A stretch of DNA of 34,973 bases, from contig JAJZQD010000016.1 of NCBI GenBank assembly GCA_021847735.1, positions 1 to 34,973 on the forward strand. The letters run 5' to 3'. This document shows positions 15,182 through 23,147 of the stretch, piece by piece (positions within the stretch are counted from its first letter, which is position 1; the number at the start of each line of letters is the position of its first letter). The notes under the pieces are model-generated. The model had not been told where the DNA came from. It saw nothing but the letters and a program-made list of their open reading frames with translations, and did no database searches. Source of the stretch: Bacillota bacterium (lineage in GTDB: Bacteria > Bacillota > Thermincolia > Thermincolales > UBA2595). The translations under genes and the position numbers were made by a program.

Positions 15182-15284
15182 CTCCTTATTAATGTTTAAG
15201 AATAATTATATATCCATTAACCTTTTCCAGGCTGTTTCATATTTTATATTAGCAGCATTACTTCTATTGGGAAAGGTGATTTGT

Positions 15285-15731
15285 ATGTATAACTTTAATT
15301 TAGGCTTCGACAGTTATAGCGGATACAGCTATATTTTGCTCAAAGACCTCCAGGAATACATTCATGATGAATTGAAAGACTGTAAATATTATGCAGTTTT
15401 GGCAGCCAAGGCTCCCACACCGAGAGCCAAAGAGTTATTAATGGAGTTTAGCAATGACGAAAGGATGCACGCCAGATATTTTATGAATGCTTATTATATG
15501 CTCACTGGCCAATGTTATACACCCCCGGTGGTGGAAGAACCGCAGGTGCCCGATTTTTGCGAAGCCTTGAAAGTCCGGATTATGGCAGAGACACACGATT
15601 ATAAGAAATACGGGGAGCAGTACCTAAAGGCACCAAATCCGTATCTGAAAGACTTGTTTTTTATGGCCAGAACCGTGGAGGCACAGCATGCCATGAGAAT
15701 GCCCATTCTGTTATCAGAAGGAAATTGTTAA
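15285..15731 (+). CDS. Ferritin-like / rubrerythrin-type di-iron domain protein
   Basis: A 148-residue helical protein with the ferritin-like carboxylate/histidine pattern: E29 (YIHDELKDCKYY), E59 and H62 (NDERMHARYF), E102 (AETHDYKKY), and E132 with H135 (TVEAQHAMRM). This fits a rubrerythrin-type di-iron four-helix bundle. The C-terminal rubredoxin domain of true rubrerythrins is absent, so a direct peroxidase role is uncertain. The open frame extends far upstream into the divergent gene, but ATG at 15285 has AAAGGTGA at correct spacing and the homologous part begins there. The neighbouring flavoredoxin-like gene could supply electrons (inference). Confidence 0.85.
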   Translation: MYNFNLGFDSYSGYSYILLKDLQEYIHDELKDCKYYAVLAAKAPTPRAKELLMEFSNDERMHARYFMNAYYMLTGQCYTPPVVEEPQVPDFCEALKVRIMAETHDYKKYGEQYLKAPNPYLKDLFFMARTVEAQHAMRMPILLSEGNC

Positions 15732-16002
15732 TGTCCCAATAGTGGCAGTCTTTTTGCGTTAGACCTACTATAGCAAGGAAATTGCAGGTATATTCCTTAG
15801 AGCGAGCAACAACTACCGGCCAGGGGTTTCCCCAATTTGTCGGGACGTCGCGCTTCAAGAAGCGCGAGGTATCGGTAATAAATTGGGGACCCACTCCCGC
15901 TGCGCGGATCGTGGGCCGGTAGATGTCAGCCTCGCTCTCCGGAACATACCTGCAATTTTCTAATTCGGTCAAAACTCAGGTAAGACTGCCGCTTTTGGGA
16001 CA
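15732..16002 (+). repeat. Long palindromic repeat, copy D, with a nested hairpin insert
   Basis: Core 15786-15951; outer stem GGAAATTGC (15777-15785) pairs with 15952-15960. Farther out, 15732-15752 (TGTCCC...GTCTT) pairs imperfectly with 15982-16002. Left arm TATATTCCTTAGAGCGAG then CAACAACT; right arm ATGTCAGC then CTCGCTCTCCGGAACATA. ACCGGCC and GGCCGGT pair inside. Unlike the other copies, the upper stem carries about 60 extra bases forming their own stems: CCCCAATTT (15830-15838) with 15880-15888, enclosing TCGCGCTTC-AA-GAAGCGCGA (15848-15867). It lies between the convergent ferritin-like gene and truA. Confidence 0.87.
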
Positions 16003-16210
16003 GTTGGGGAGAAAAGTAATAAATTCTTATATATGTCTGGTATCTATGCTGTACATCTGTTTTCTCGTAATCATCTCGTGACACGTACAGGCCTCGTCCC
16101 CAGTAATAGCCGGTGTCTAAAGACTGCACCTGGTTTGCTTTAAAAGTGGCGTGGGCTGACGGGTAATACCTCCTGCTGCGGAATTCAATCCGGTTGGGGT
16201 CCTCGGTGGG
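16003..16210. other. Gene-free stretch downstream of truA
   Basis: I find no convincing gene, RNA or terminator here. On the minus strand the truA frame stays open after its TAA for about 90 codons into repeat D, and an AGGAGG occurs near 16166-16172 with no ATG, GTG or TTG at workable spacing. It may be decayed sequence. Confidence 0.4.
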
Positions 16211-16948
16211 TTAATACTTCACTTCCATCAGGCATAACCCTTGGGGAGGCATAGTCGGCCCCGCCTTTTCCCGTTTGCCTGATTCTACAAACCGGCGGAC
16301 ATCATCCGGGGTTAGTTTGTGTTTTCCCACGTAGAGCAGTGTGCCTGCAATAATTCTCACCATATTGTATAAAAACCCATTAGCCTCAACTGTTATATAG
16401 ATATGGGGCGGAGAATGTTCGATGTCCAACCTAAGAACATTTCTCACCGAAGTTTTGGCTTTCGATCCGGCCGCCCTGAAGGCGGTAAAATCGTGTTCCC
16501 CTATAATATACCGGGCCGCCTGCATCATGGCGGGAACATCCAGCCTTTGGGGGGCATAATAGCTATAAAGCCTATGAAAAGCCGTAGGTACGCGGGAATT
16601 ATAGATGTGATACCTGTATACCTTGCTTTTAGATGAAAACCCGGCATGAAAGGATAGTTCTACCTCTTCTGCTGACATTGCCACAATATCGTCGGGCAGA
16701 AGAGTGTTAAGCGCCAGGACAATCCTGTTGACCGGTATCAGGGACTCGGTGAAAAAGCTAATCACCTGGCCCCGGGCATGGACCCCGGCATCAGTCCGAC
16801 CTGCCACGACCAAGCTTACCCGGTGCTTCATCAAAGACGTCAGAGCCTCTTCAAGCACCTTCTGGACAGTCGGTAAATTGTCGGTCTGCCTTTGGAAACC
16901 GTGGTAGTTGGCGCCGTCGTATTCAATTATTATTTTGATGTTGCGCAA
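16211..16948 (-). CDS. truA: tRNA pseudouridine synthase A
   Basis: A 245-residue TruA, which makes pseudouridine 38-40 in the tRNA anticodon arm. The start block RNIKIIIEYDGANYHGFQRQ, the catalytic AGRTDAGVHARGQVISF (the Asp is the nucleophile) and FLYNMVRIIAGTLLYVG are all present. The open frame extends to 16975, but TTG at 16948 gives the canonical N-terminus and has AAGGGG nine bases upstream, so it is preferred. It is the last gene of the ecfA1-ecfA2-ecfT-truA run. In many Firmicutes rplM-rpsI follow directly; here they are 8.6 kb further on. Confidence 0.95.
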   Translation of the reverse strand: MRNIKIIIEYDGANYHGFQRQTDNLPTVQKVLEEALTSLMKHRVSLVVAGRTDAGVHARGQVISFFTESLIPVNRIVLALNTLLPDDIVAMSAEEVELSFHAGFSSKSKVYRYHIYNSRVPTAFHRLYSYYAPQRLDVPAMMQAARYIIGEHDFTAFRAAGSKAKTSVRNVLRLDIEHSPPHIYITVEANGFLYNMVRIIAGTLLYVGKHKLTPDDVRRFVESGKREKAGPTMPPQGLCLMEVKY

Positions 16949-17035
16949 CTCTTGACGCCCCTTAAGCCAGTCCAATGGTTAATTTAGACCCTTAAACAAA
17001 CAATTGGACTAGTATTAATTTGCCCTATTTCAATT

Positions 17036-17833
17036 TTACTGAACAAAGTACTTATTGAATACGAAGGCAGTTGTGAGTATGAGTACGATTAGTATGGCCA
17101 TGTAGTCCCTTAAATTCAGCTGTAACCGGTGCAGACTGGTTCTCTTCATGCCTACGGCATATCCCCTTGCCTCCATGGCCACAGACAGTTCTTCGGCTTT
17201 TCTGAAGGCGCTGATGAGCAGTGGTACCAGTAAAGCTGTCATGTATTTTATTCTCCGGCTCGGGTGCCAGGAATCAAAATCCGCACCCCTGGATACCTGG
17301 GCTTTTCTGATCTTGTCCATTTCTTCCCAGAAGGCAGGGATAAACCTGAGGGCAACATTCATCATCATCGCCAGTTCACTCACAGGCAGCCTGGCTTTCT
17401 TTAAAGGCCCCATAAGTGTTTCAAGCCCATCGGTCATGCGGACTGGTGATGTCGTTAGGGTAACCAGAGAAGACAGTGATATCAGGTAGACAAGCCTAAA
17501 CCCCACCGTCAGCCCCTGAATCAAACCTTCCCTGGTGGCAACCACTAATCCAAGGTTTAACAGGACATGCCCGGGGGTGAAAATCATATTTAACCCAAGA
17601 GTAAACAACAGCAGGTACATCGCCGGACGCAAAACCCGCAGTAACCTCCCGGTAACCCCTGACAGGATATATAGAAAAATGACTAATAATCCGAAACCCA
17701 CATATTCTACCGGGCTCCCCAGAAGAAAGATAAGCCAAAGTAAAGCGGCGGAAATGATTAGTTTGGTCCGCGGGTCCAGCCTGTGCAAAAACGAATTTCC
17801 CGGTACATACTGGCCTATTACGATACCTTCCAT
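17036..17833 (-). CDS. ecfT: Energy-coupling factor transporter, transmembrane subunit EcfT
   Basis: A 265-residue membrane protein with the CbiQ/EcfT pattern: start GQYVPGNSFLHRLDPRTKL, several hydrophobic helices, and two cytoplasmic coupling motifs with Ala-Arg-Gly-like turns (KAQVSRGADF and VAMEARGYAVG) that contact the two ATPases. It forms the ECF module with EcfA1 and EcfA2 and binds interchangeable substrate-specific S components for vitamins or metals. No S component is encoded nearby, so this is probably the shared (group II) module. ATG at 17833 has GAGGT upstream and lies four bases after ecfA2. Confidence 0.95.
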   Translation of the reverse strand: MEGIVIGQYVPGNSFLHRLDPRTKLIISAALLWLIFLLGSPVEYVGFGLLVIFLYILSGVTGRLLRVLRPAMYLLLFTLGLNMIFTPGHVLLNLGLVVATREGLIQGLTVGFRLVYLISLSSLVTLTTSPVRMTDGLETLMGPLKKARLPVSELAMMMNVALRFIPAFWEEMDKIRKAQVSRGADFDSWHPSRRIKYMTALLVPLLISAFRKAEELSVAMEARGYAVGMKRTSLHRLQLNLRDYMAILIVLILTTAFVFNKYFVQ

Positions 17834-17837
17834 CAGG

Positions 17838-18683
17838 CTACCTCACCAGTCTCAAAATTTCCCTTTTAATTTCCTCCACGGTTACAGGCCGCCCGTCAAC
17901 AAGCCTGCCGTTTTTTCTCAACCCGCGGGCGACGGTAACAGCTACCGGTACATCGAGGCCCAGTTCATTAAGCAGCGGATGCTCCAGCTTCTCTCTTACA
18001 GAGCCTTCCAGAACTGTCCGGCCCTGGTTTAAAACCAGCAGCCGGTCAGCCAGAGCAGCAATTTCGGAAATCTCGTGGGTCACCCAGATTACGGTTATCC
18101 CGTGTGCCTTATTTAATTCATTAATAGTCTGGAGCAGCATTTTCTGACCCGCCGGGTCCAGACCTGCTGTGGGTTCATCCAGGGCAATGACCTGCGGGTT
18201 CACAGCAAGAACCCCCGCCAGGGCCACCCGCCGCTTTTCCCCCCCACTCAGTTCGTGGGGGGAGCGGTCTTTATATGTTATGAAATCTAACCCGGCCGCC
18301 TCCATAGCGGTTTTTACCGTTTCCTCAACATCAGAAGCCGCGTACCCGAAGTTTTCCGGCCCGTAGGCAACCTCCTCAAATACGGTACCACCAAACAACT
18401 GGTGTTCAGGGTACTGAAAAACAAAGCCCACCTTCCGCCTCGCTTCCCTTAAAGCAGAGGCAGAGGAGTGAATATTTGCGCCATTGAGCAGGACTTCCCC
18501 CCTGTCAGGTTTAAGCAGGCCATTAAGGTGCTGAAGCAGTGTGGACTTGCCTGAGCCTGTCGGGCCCATCACGGCAATCCATTCTCCGTCATCAACCCGG
18601 AAATTAAAATCCCCGAGGCCCCTTTTGCTAAAGGGTGTCCCTTTTGAATATGTATAACTGATATTCTTCAACTCTATTGGCAT
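17838..18683 (-). CDS. ecfA2: Energy-coupling factor ATPase EcfA2
   Basis: A 281-residue ABC ATPase. Walker A is GPTGSGKST, the Q-loop region VFQYPEHQLFGG, the signature LSGGEKRRVALAG, Walker B VIALDEPTAGLD, and the switch histidine lies in IWVTHE. It powers vitamin or metal uptake through EcfT as a heterodimer with EcfA1. The ATG at 18683 lies inside the 3' end of ecfA1 (10-bp overlap), implying coupled translation and balanced subunit amounts. Confidence 0.95.
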   Translation of the reverse strand: MPIELKNISYTYSKGTPFSKRGLGDFNFRVDDGEWIAVMGPTGSGKSTLLQHLNGLLKPDRGEVLLNGANIHSSASALREARRKVGFVFQYPEHQLFGGTVFEEVAYGPENFGYAASDVEETVKTAMEAAGLDFITYKDRSPHELSGGEKRRVALAGVLAVNPQVIALDEPTAGLDPAGQKMLLQTINELNKAHGITVIWVTHEISEIAALADRLLVLNQGRTVLEGSVREKLEHPLLNELGLDVPVAVTVARGLRKNGRLVDGRPVTVEEIKREILRLVR

Positions 18684-19504
18684 ATGGCCTCCACCAGTTC
18701 TTCCGGTGAACAGATGTTTCGGGGCAATTCAAGGCCCCCGGCCACCAGCCCGTTCACCAGTTCAATAATTGGAGGGGCCTGCAGCCCGGCTATGTTTAAC
18801 AGCTCCGGGTCGGCAAAGAAATCCAGGGGTTTTCCGCAGAAAACAATTTCCCCTCCGGCCAAAACAACCAGCCTATGGCAGTGGAGAACCTCTGTCATGT
18901 CATGGGTCACGTAAACTACCGTAATTTGCCTACTGGTATTCAAAGCCCACACAGCCTCCATAACTTCCTTTTTACCCTTTGGGTCAAGCATGGAGGTAGG
19001 CTCATCAAGCACTATACACTCAGGCTGTATTGCCAGAATCCCGGCAATAGCCACCTTCTGTTTTTGCCCACCGGAAAGCCGGTGGGGCGGACTGGCTTTA
19101 TACTCGCACATGCCCACTTGGGACAGGGCCTTATCAACTCTATCCCTTATTTCGGATGAGGCAAGGCACAGGTTCTCAACCCCAAAAGCCACATCTTCTT
19201 CCACCACTGAAGCGAAAAGCTGAGTGTCGGGGTTTTGAAAAACCATCCCTACCTGTCGGCGGATATTGGGTAGATTTTCCACCTGCCTGGTATCAAACCC
19301 ATTAACCAAAACTTCGCCCTTTGAGGGGATCAGCAACCCATTCAGGTGTCTTATGAGGGTGGATTTGCCGCACCCGTTGGGGCCTATTATGGCGACAAAC
19401 TCACCCTTCCCGATACTTAGATTTATGTCTTTGATAACCGGTGTATCCCCTTTTTCCGGGTCGTACCAAAAGCTCAAATCCCGGATTTCAATTAAATTAT
19501 CCAT
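18674..19504 (-). CDS. ecfA1: Energy-coupling factor ATPase EcfA1
   Basis: A 276-residue ABC ATPase with Walker A GPNGCGKST, Q-loop VFQNPDTQLFAS, signature LSGGQKQKVAIAG, Walker B CIVLDEPTSMLD and switch VYVTHDMTE. ATG at 19504 (MDNLIEIRDLSFWYD) matches the family start; a TTG five codons upstream is less likely. The ribosome-binding site is weak (GTGG). It lies 118 bp after rplQ with no terminator seen between, so the alpha operon may read through into the ECF genes. Confidence 0.94.
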   Translation of the reverse strand: MDNLIEIRDLSFWYDPEKGDTPVIKDINLSIGKGEFVAIIGPNGCGKSTLIRHLNGLLIPSKGEVLVNGFDTRQVENLPNIRRQVGMVFQNPDTQLFASVVEEDVAFGVENLCLASSEIRDRVDKALSQVGMCEYKASPPHRLSGGQKQKVAIAGILAIQPECIVLDEPTSMLDPKGKKEVMEAVWALNTSRQITVVYVTHDMTEVLHCHRLVVLAGGEIVFCGKPLDFFADPELLNIAGLQAPPIIELVNGLVAGGLELPRNICSPEELVEAICQ

Positions 19505-19622
19505 CAAAGCACCACACAATATTTTTGATTGTAGAGTTCACAGGCATAAAAACAGAAGCCAGGAGTTGTTTACGTCTGTATCATCAGTAAACCATCCTGA
19601 CCTCAAATCTTACGGACTTGAC

Positions 19623-19961
19623 TTACACCAGTTCTAAAATAACTATCTCAGCGGCGTCACCACGACGGTTACCCACTTTGATAATCCGGGTATATCCGCC
19701 CTGACGGTCGGCATACTTGGTAGCCAACACGTCGAACAGTTTTTTTACAACTTCCTCGTCAAAGATGAAATCCGAAGCCTGTCTCCTGGCATGGAGGTCA
19801 CCGCGTTTACCAAGTGTAATCATCTTTTCCGCCAGACGGTTCACCGACCTGGCCCGGGCGGCAGTGGTCTGAACCCTTTCCTCACGCAGCAAGGAAGTAA
19901 CCATATTGCGTAACAGGGCGTTCCTATGATCCGTACGGAAGCCGAGTTTAGGAAATGCCAT
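19623..19961 (-). CDS. rplQ: 50S ribosomal protein L17
   Basis: A 112-residue short bacterial L17. The start [21 protein letters not shown] is diagnostic, followed by [21 protein letters not shown] and ending in [13 protein letters not shown]. It binds 23S rRNA near the polypeptide exit. It is the last gene of the alpha operon, 19 bp after rpoA, with a GAGGGGGG ribosome-binding site. Confidence 0.98.
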   Translation of the reverse strand: MAFPKLGFRTDHRNALLRNMVTSLLREERVQTTAARARSVNRLAEKMITLGKRGDLHARRQASDFIFDEEVVKKLFDVLATKYADRQGGYTRIIKVGNRRGDAAEIVILELV

Positions 19962-19980
19962 AATGTTTCCCCCCTCTTTC

Positions 19981-20925
19981 CTAGTCTTCTGATTCTTTCA
20001 GGGAAAGACCCAGTTCATGCAATTTTTGAATAACCTCTTCAAGGGATTTCTTGCCGAGGTTGCGGACCTTAATCATATCTTCTTCGGTACGCTGGGTCAA
20101 TTCTTCAACCGTGTTAATTCCTGCCCTTTTGAGGCAGTTGTAAGAACGCACGGAAAGGTCAAGCTCCTCAATAGTCATTTCGAGAATCTTATCCTTTTCC
20201 TCTTCTTCTTTTTCCACCATTATTTCAACATCATTAACAGTTTCTGTTAATCCGATAAATTGACGCAAATACTCACTAAGTATCTTGGCGGAAAGACTGG
20301 TGGCTTCGTCAGGCCTAATGCTGCCATTGGTCCATACCTCTAAGGTCAGTTTGTCGTAGTCGGTTATCTGGCCAACCCTGGTATCCTCAATATTATAATT
20401 AACTCTCCGGACGGGACTGAAAGCGGAGTCAATGGGAATCACACCGATGACGTGGTCATCTTTTTTGTTCTTTTCCGCATTGGCATACCCGCGCCCTTTG
20501 GCAACAGTAATTTCCATGTACAACCGGCCTTCAGAAATAGTGGCAATTTTTAGGTCCGGATTTAGAATTTCTACATCTGCGTCTGCAATAATATCCCCTG
20601 CTTTGACTTCTCCGACACCTTCTGCTTCAATTCTCAAAACCCGCTCCTCGTCGGTGTGCATCTTAATGCACAAACCCTTAAGGTTCAGGATAATATCTGT
20701 CACATCTTCCACTACACCTGGGACGGTTGAAAACTCGTGTAGAACACTGTCAATCTTTACAGATGTAACAGCGGCACCAGGTAATGACGACAGTAAAATC
20801 CTGCGCAGGGAATTGCCGAGGGTTATCCCATAACCCCTCTCTAAAGGCTCAACCACGAACTTTCCATAAGCGTTATCATCGCTTAGTTCCACACACTCAA
20901 TTTTGGGTTTTTCAATTTCCAACAT
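19981..20925 (-). CDS. rpoA: RNA polymerase alpha subunit
   Basis: A 314-residue alpha subunit. The N-terminal assembly domain (about 1-230) includes [28 protein letters not shown], the dimerisation helix. A flexible acidic linker ([10 protein letters not shown]) leads to the C-terminal DNA-binding domain (about 245-314; [33 protein letters not shown]), which contacts UP elements and activators. ATG at 20925 is preceded by AAGGAGG. It lies between rpsD and rplQ in the standard order. Confidence 0.99.
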   Translation of the reverse strand: MLEIEKPKIECVELSDDNAYGKFVVEPLERGYGITLGNSLRRILLSSLPGAAVTSVKIDSVLHEFSTVPGVVEDVTDIILNLKGLCIKMHTDEERVLRIEAEGVGEVKAGDIIADADVEILNPDLKIATISEGRLYMEITVAKGRGYANAEKNKKDDHVIGVIPIDSAFSPVRRVNYNIEDTRVGQITDYDKLTLEVWTNGSIRPDEATSLSAKILSEYLRQFIGLTETVNDVEIMVEKEEEEKDKILEMTIEELDLSVRSYNCLKRAGINTVEELTQRTEEDMIKVRNLGKKSLEEVIQKLHELGLSLKESED

Positions 20926-20964
20926 AAGTGAACCTCCTTCGCGAGAACTCCAAAATTTTGTTGA

Positions 20965-21591
20965 TTACCTGGAGTATAATTCTACGATTAGATGTTCCAC
21001 AATCGGCACATCAATTTCCTCTCGTGAAGGAACGGCAACCACCTTTCCGGCAAACTGGTCAGCACTGACTTCCAACCATGCGGGAGGAGTCTTCCGTGCC
21101 GCCTGATCCGCTAATTCTTTAATCCTGTTATTATCACGGCTCTTCTCGGCAACTTCCACAATATCTCCAACCTTTGTCAGGAAGGACGGAATGTTAACCT
21201 TTTTACCGTTTACGGTAAAGTGCCCGTGACGAACGAGCTGCCTGGCCTCAACGCGTGAGCCGGCAAACCCCAGCCTGTATACAACATTATCAAGCCGTCT
21301 TTCCAACAACCTAAGAAGATTTTCACCGGTGACCCCTTTTTGGTTTTCAGCTTTTTCAAAGTAGTTACGGAACTGGGTCTCTAAAATTCCGTAAATACGG
21401 CGGGCCTTCTGCTTTTCCCTCAACTGAACACCGTACTCGGACTGCTTTTTACGGCCTTGGCCATGTTGTCCAGGAGCATAACCTCTCCTGTCAATGCCAC
21501 ATTTGGCGGTATAGCACCTGTCCCCCTTAAGGTATAACTTGGCGCCCTCTCTACGGCATAATCTACAAACAGGTCCTGTATATCTTGCCAT
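20965..21591 (-). CDS. rpsD: 30S ribosomal protein S4 (zinc-binding form)
   Basis: A 208-residue S4. The N-terminus has four cysteines in a zinc-ligand pattern (C9, C12, C26, C31 in VCRLCRREG and YTAKCG), so this is the C+ form. The S4 RNA-binding domain follows ([40 protein letters not shown]). S4 nucleates 30S assembly and in Firmicutes may repress its own synthesis. It lies 16 bp after rpsK, inside the alpha operon. Confidence 0.98.
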   Translation of the reverse strand: MARYTGPVCRLCRREGAKLYLKGDRCYTAKCGIDRRGYAPGQHGQGRKKQSEYGVQLREKQKARRIYGILETQFRNYFEKAENQKGVTGENLLRLLERRLDNVVYRLGFAGSRVEARQLVRHGHFTVNGKKVNIPSFLTKVGDIVEVAEKSRDNNRIKELADQAARKTPPAWLEVSADQFAGKVVAVPSREEIDVPIVEHLIVELYSR

Positions 21592-21607
21592 TCTCTATTA
21601 ACACCTC

Positions 21608-21994
21608 CTATACCCTTCTTCTCTTCGGTGGCCGGCAGCCATTATGCGGAATGGGAGTAACGTCTTTAATCACGTTAACTTCCAAACCGGCGGCCTGAAT
21701 TGCCCTAATAGCGGCTTCTCTTCCAGCCCCGGGGCCTTTCACAAATACTTCGATTTCCTTCATGCCGTGGTCCATAGCTTCCTTGGCAGCCGCTTCGGCA
21801 GCCATCTGAGCCGCAAACGGGGTGCTTTTCCGTGAGCCTTTGAAACCAAGCGTCCCGGCGCTGGACCAGGATATGCAGTTTCCGGCTCTGTCAGCTATAG
21901 TCACAATGGTGTTGTTAAAAGTTGACCTGATGTGAGCAACACCATGCTCTACATTCTTACGTTCTTTCCGTTTCGTTCTGACTCTGCGTGCCAT
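21608..21994 (-). CDS. rpsK: 30S ribosomal protein S11
   Basis: A 128-residue S11: [18 protein letters not shown], then [31 protein letters not shown], and the conserved end [18 protein letters not shown]. It sits on the platform next to the mRNA E site. ATG at 21994 has GGGAGGATAAGG upstream. It lies 22 bp after rpsM. Confidence 0.99.
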   Translation of the reverse strand: MARRVRTKRKERKNVEHGVAHIRSTFNNTIVTIADRAGNCISWSSAGTLGFKGSRKSTPFAAQMAAEAAAKEAMDHGMKEIEVFVKGPGAGREAAIRAIQAAGLEVNVIKDVTPIPHNGCRPPKRRRV

Positions 21995-22016
21995 CCTTAT
22001 CCTCCCTTACTTATTC

Positions 22017-22391
22017 TTACGTTTTCTTACGACGTACACCAACAGTCTTTTTAGGACCTTTTCTCGTCCTGGCATTAGTCTTGGTCCGCTGTCCCCGCAC
22101 GGGTAAGCCTCTACGGTGCCGAAGACCACGGTAGCAGCCGATTTCCATTAGACGTTTAATGCTTAACGATATGTCCCTTCTCAGGTCACCCTCTACTTTA
22201 AGGTGTTTGTCAATGTATTCTCTGAGTTTGGCTATTTCTTCTTCTGTCAGATCCCTAATCCGGGTATCAGGGTTAATACCCGTGCCCGCCAGAATCTCCT
22301 GAGAAGTGGACCGTCCGATACCAAAAATATAGGTTAGAGCTATTTCCACTCGTTTCTCGCGGGGTAAATCGACCCCCGATATTCTCGCCAT
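22017..22391 (-). CDS. rpsM: 30S ribosomal protein S13
   Basis: A 124-residue S13 ([53 protein letters not shown], and a basic tail ending RRKKT). It contacts P-site tRNA and the 50S subunit. The frame continues three codons upstream as GTG-CAC-ATT, but that GTG lies within the ribosome-binding site GGAGGTG; ATG at 22391 has the right spacing and matches the family. Confidence 0.98.
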   Translation of the reverse strand: MARISGVDLPREKRVEIALTYIFGIGRSTSQEILAGTGINPDTRIRDLTEEEIAKLREYIDKHLKVEGDLRRDISLSIKRLMEIGCYRGLRHRRGLPVRGQRTKTNARTRKGPKKTVGVRRKKT

Positions 22392-22435
22392 AATGTGCAC
22401 CTCCGTCTTTGAAATTATATATTTTTATAACATCA

Positions 22436-22549
22436 TTATCCTTGCCTTTGCTTATGTTTGGGATTCTCACAAATAACCCGTACTATGCCTTTTCTCTTGA
22501 TTATCTTGCATTTTTCACATATGGTTTTAACCGATGGTCTAACCTTCAT
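22436..22549 (-). CDS. rpmJ: 50S ribosomal protein L36 (zinc-binding form)
   Basis: A 37-residue gene: [20 protein letters not shown], then [18 protein letters not shown]11, C14, C27 and the following His give the zinc-finger (C+) form. It lies between infA and rpsM as in most Firmicutes. GGGGAG is about 10 bases upstream of ATG at 22549. It is easily missed because of its length. Confidence 0.97.
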   Translation of the reverse strand: MKVRPSVKTICEKCKIIKRKGIVRVICENPKHKQRQG

Positions 22550-22577
22550 TATTAAATGCTCCCCTTTCCGGCAAACC

Positions 22578-22796
22578 CTATTTATATCGATAAACAATAC
22601 GGCCCCGCGTTAAGTCATAGGGTGATAGCTCTATGGTAACTTTATCTCCCGGCAGTATTCGGATAAAATTCATTCTGATCTTACCGGAAACATGGGCCAA
22701 TACTTTATGCCCGTTTTCTAACGCTACACGGAACATCGCATTAGGTAGCGGTTCAATAACGGTTCCTTCAACTTCAATAACATCCTGTTTTGACAC
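22578..22796 (-). CDS. infA: Translation initiation factor IF-1
   Basis: A 72-residue OB-fold protein ([20 protein letters not shown], then [18 protein letters not shown], ending [11 protein letters not shown]), which binds the ribosomal A site during initiation. The start is GTG at 22796, giving the family-standard length; an in-frame GTG four codons upstream sits against the GGGAG ribosome-binding site and is less likely. It lies between the KOW gene and rpmJ. Confidence 0.98.
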   Translation of the reverse strand: MSKQDVIEVEGTVIEPLPNAMFRVALENGHKVLAHVSGKIRMNFIRILPGDKVTIELSPYDLTRGRIVYRYK

Positions 22797-22827
22797 TAGG
22801 CAACACACTCCCTTTTGTTCGAACTCA

Positions 22828-23109
22828 TCAATCTTTATGGCTCAATCCCAAGGCGTGAATAGCCTCCGAAATTTCTTCTATTATAATTGGTTCACCCTTA
22901 CGAAGCTTACCCGCAACAGCATCCGCTTGCACCGGAAAAAACTTGAGGTGTTTGATATTCTTCTTCTTGGGATTAGTTAATTTCTTTTTATCGCCATCTA
23001 TTACCCGAACAAAGGCTTTATCAAGCACGTCGTAAATCAAATAGAATTTCCCTTTGTCTCGACCTGCCGCGGATTTGACAAGTTGGCCTACCTGTACCTC
23101 TTCCTTCAT
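22828..23109 (-). CDS. KOW-domain RNA-binding protein (L14e-like)
   Basis: About 93 residues. The N-terminal half is a KOW-type motif ([21 protein letters not shown], then [22 protein letters not shown]), like eukaryotic/archaeal L14e and the KOW segments of L24/L26. Genes of this kind are often found between map and infA in Clostridia, and a ribosome-associated role is assumed but unproven. ATG at 23109 has GGGAGGTG upstream; the open frame's extra 12 upstream codons are not needed. Confidence 0.85.
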   Translation of the reverse strand: MKEEVQVGQLVKSAAGRDKGKFYLIYDVLDKAFVRVIDGDKKKLTNPKKKNIKHLKFFPVQADAVAGKLRKGEPIIIEEISEAIHALGLSHKD

Positions 23110-23147
23110 TATGACAGCACCTCCCGAAATCTCTTTGAAAACCAAGC

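Noticed and set aside
5312-16002. CRISPR array
   Set aside because: The repeats are few, kilobases apart, palindromic over 100 bp and without regular spacers or cas genes.
15661-16129. Minus-strand open frames of 103 and 67 codons near repeat D
   Set aside because: They run through the palindromic repeat and the frame downstream of the truA stop; no usable ribosome-binding site with a start and no recognisable domain.
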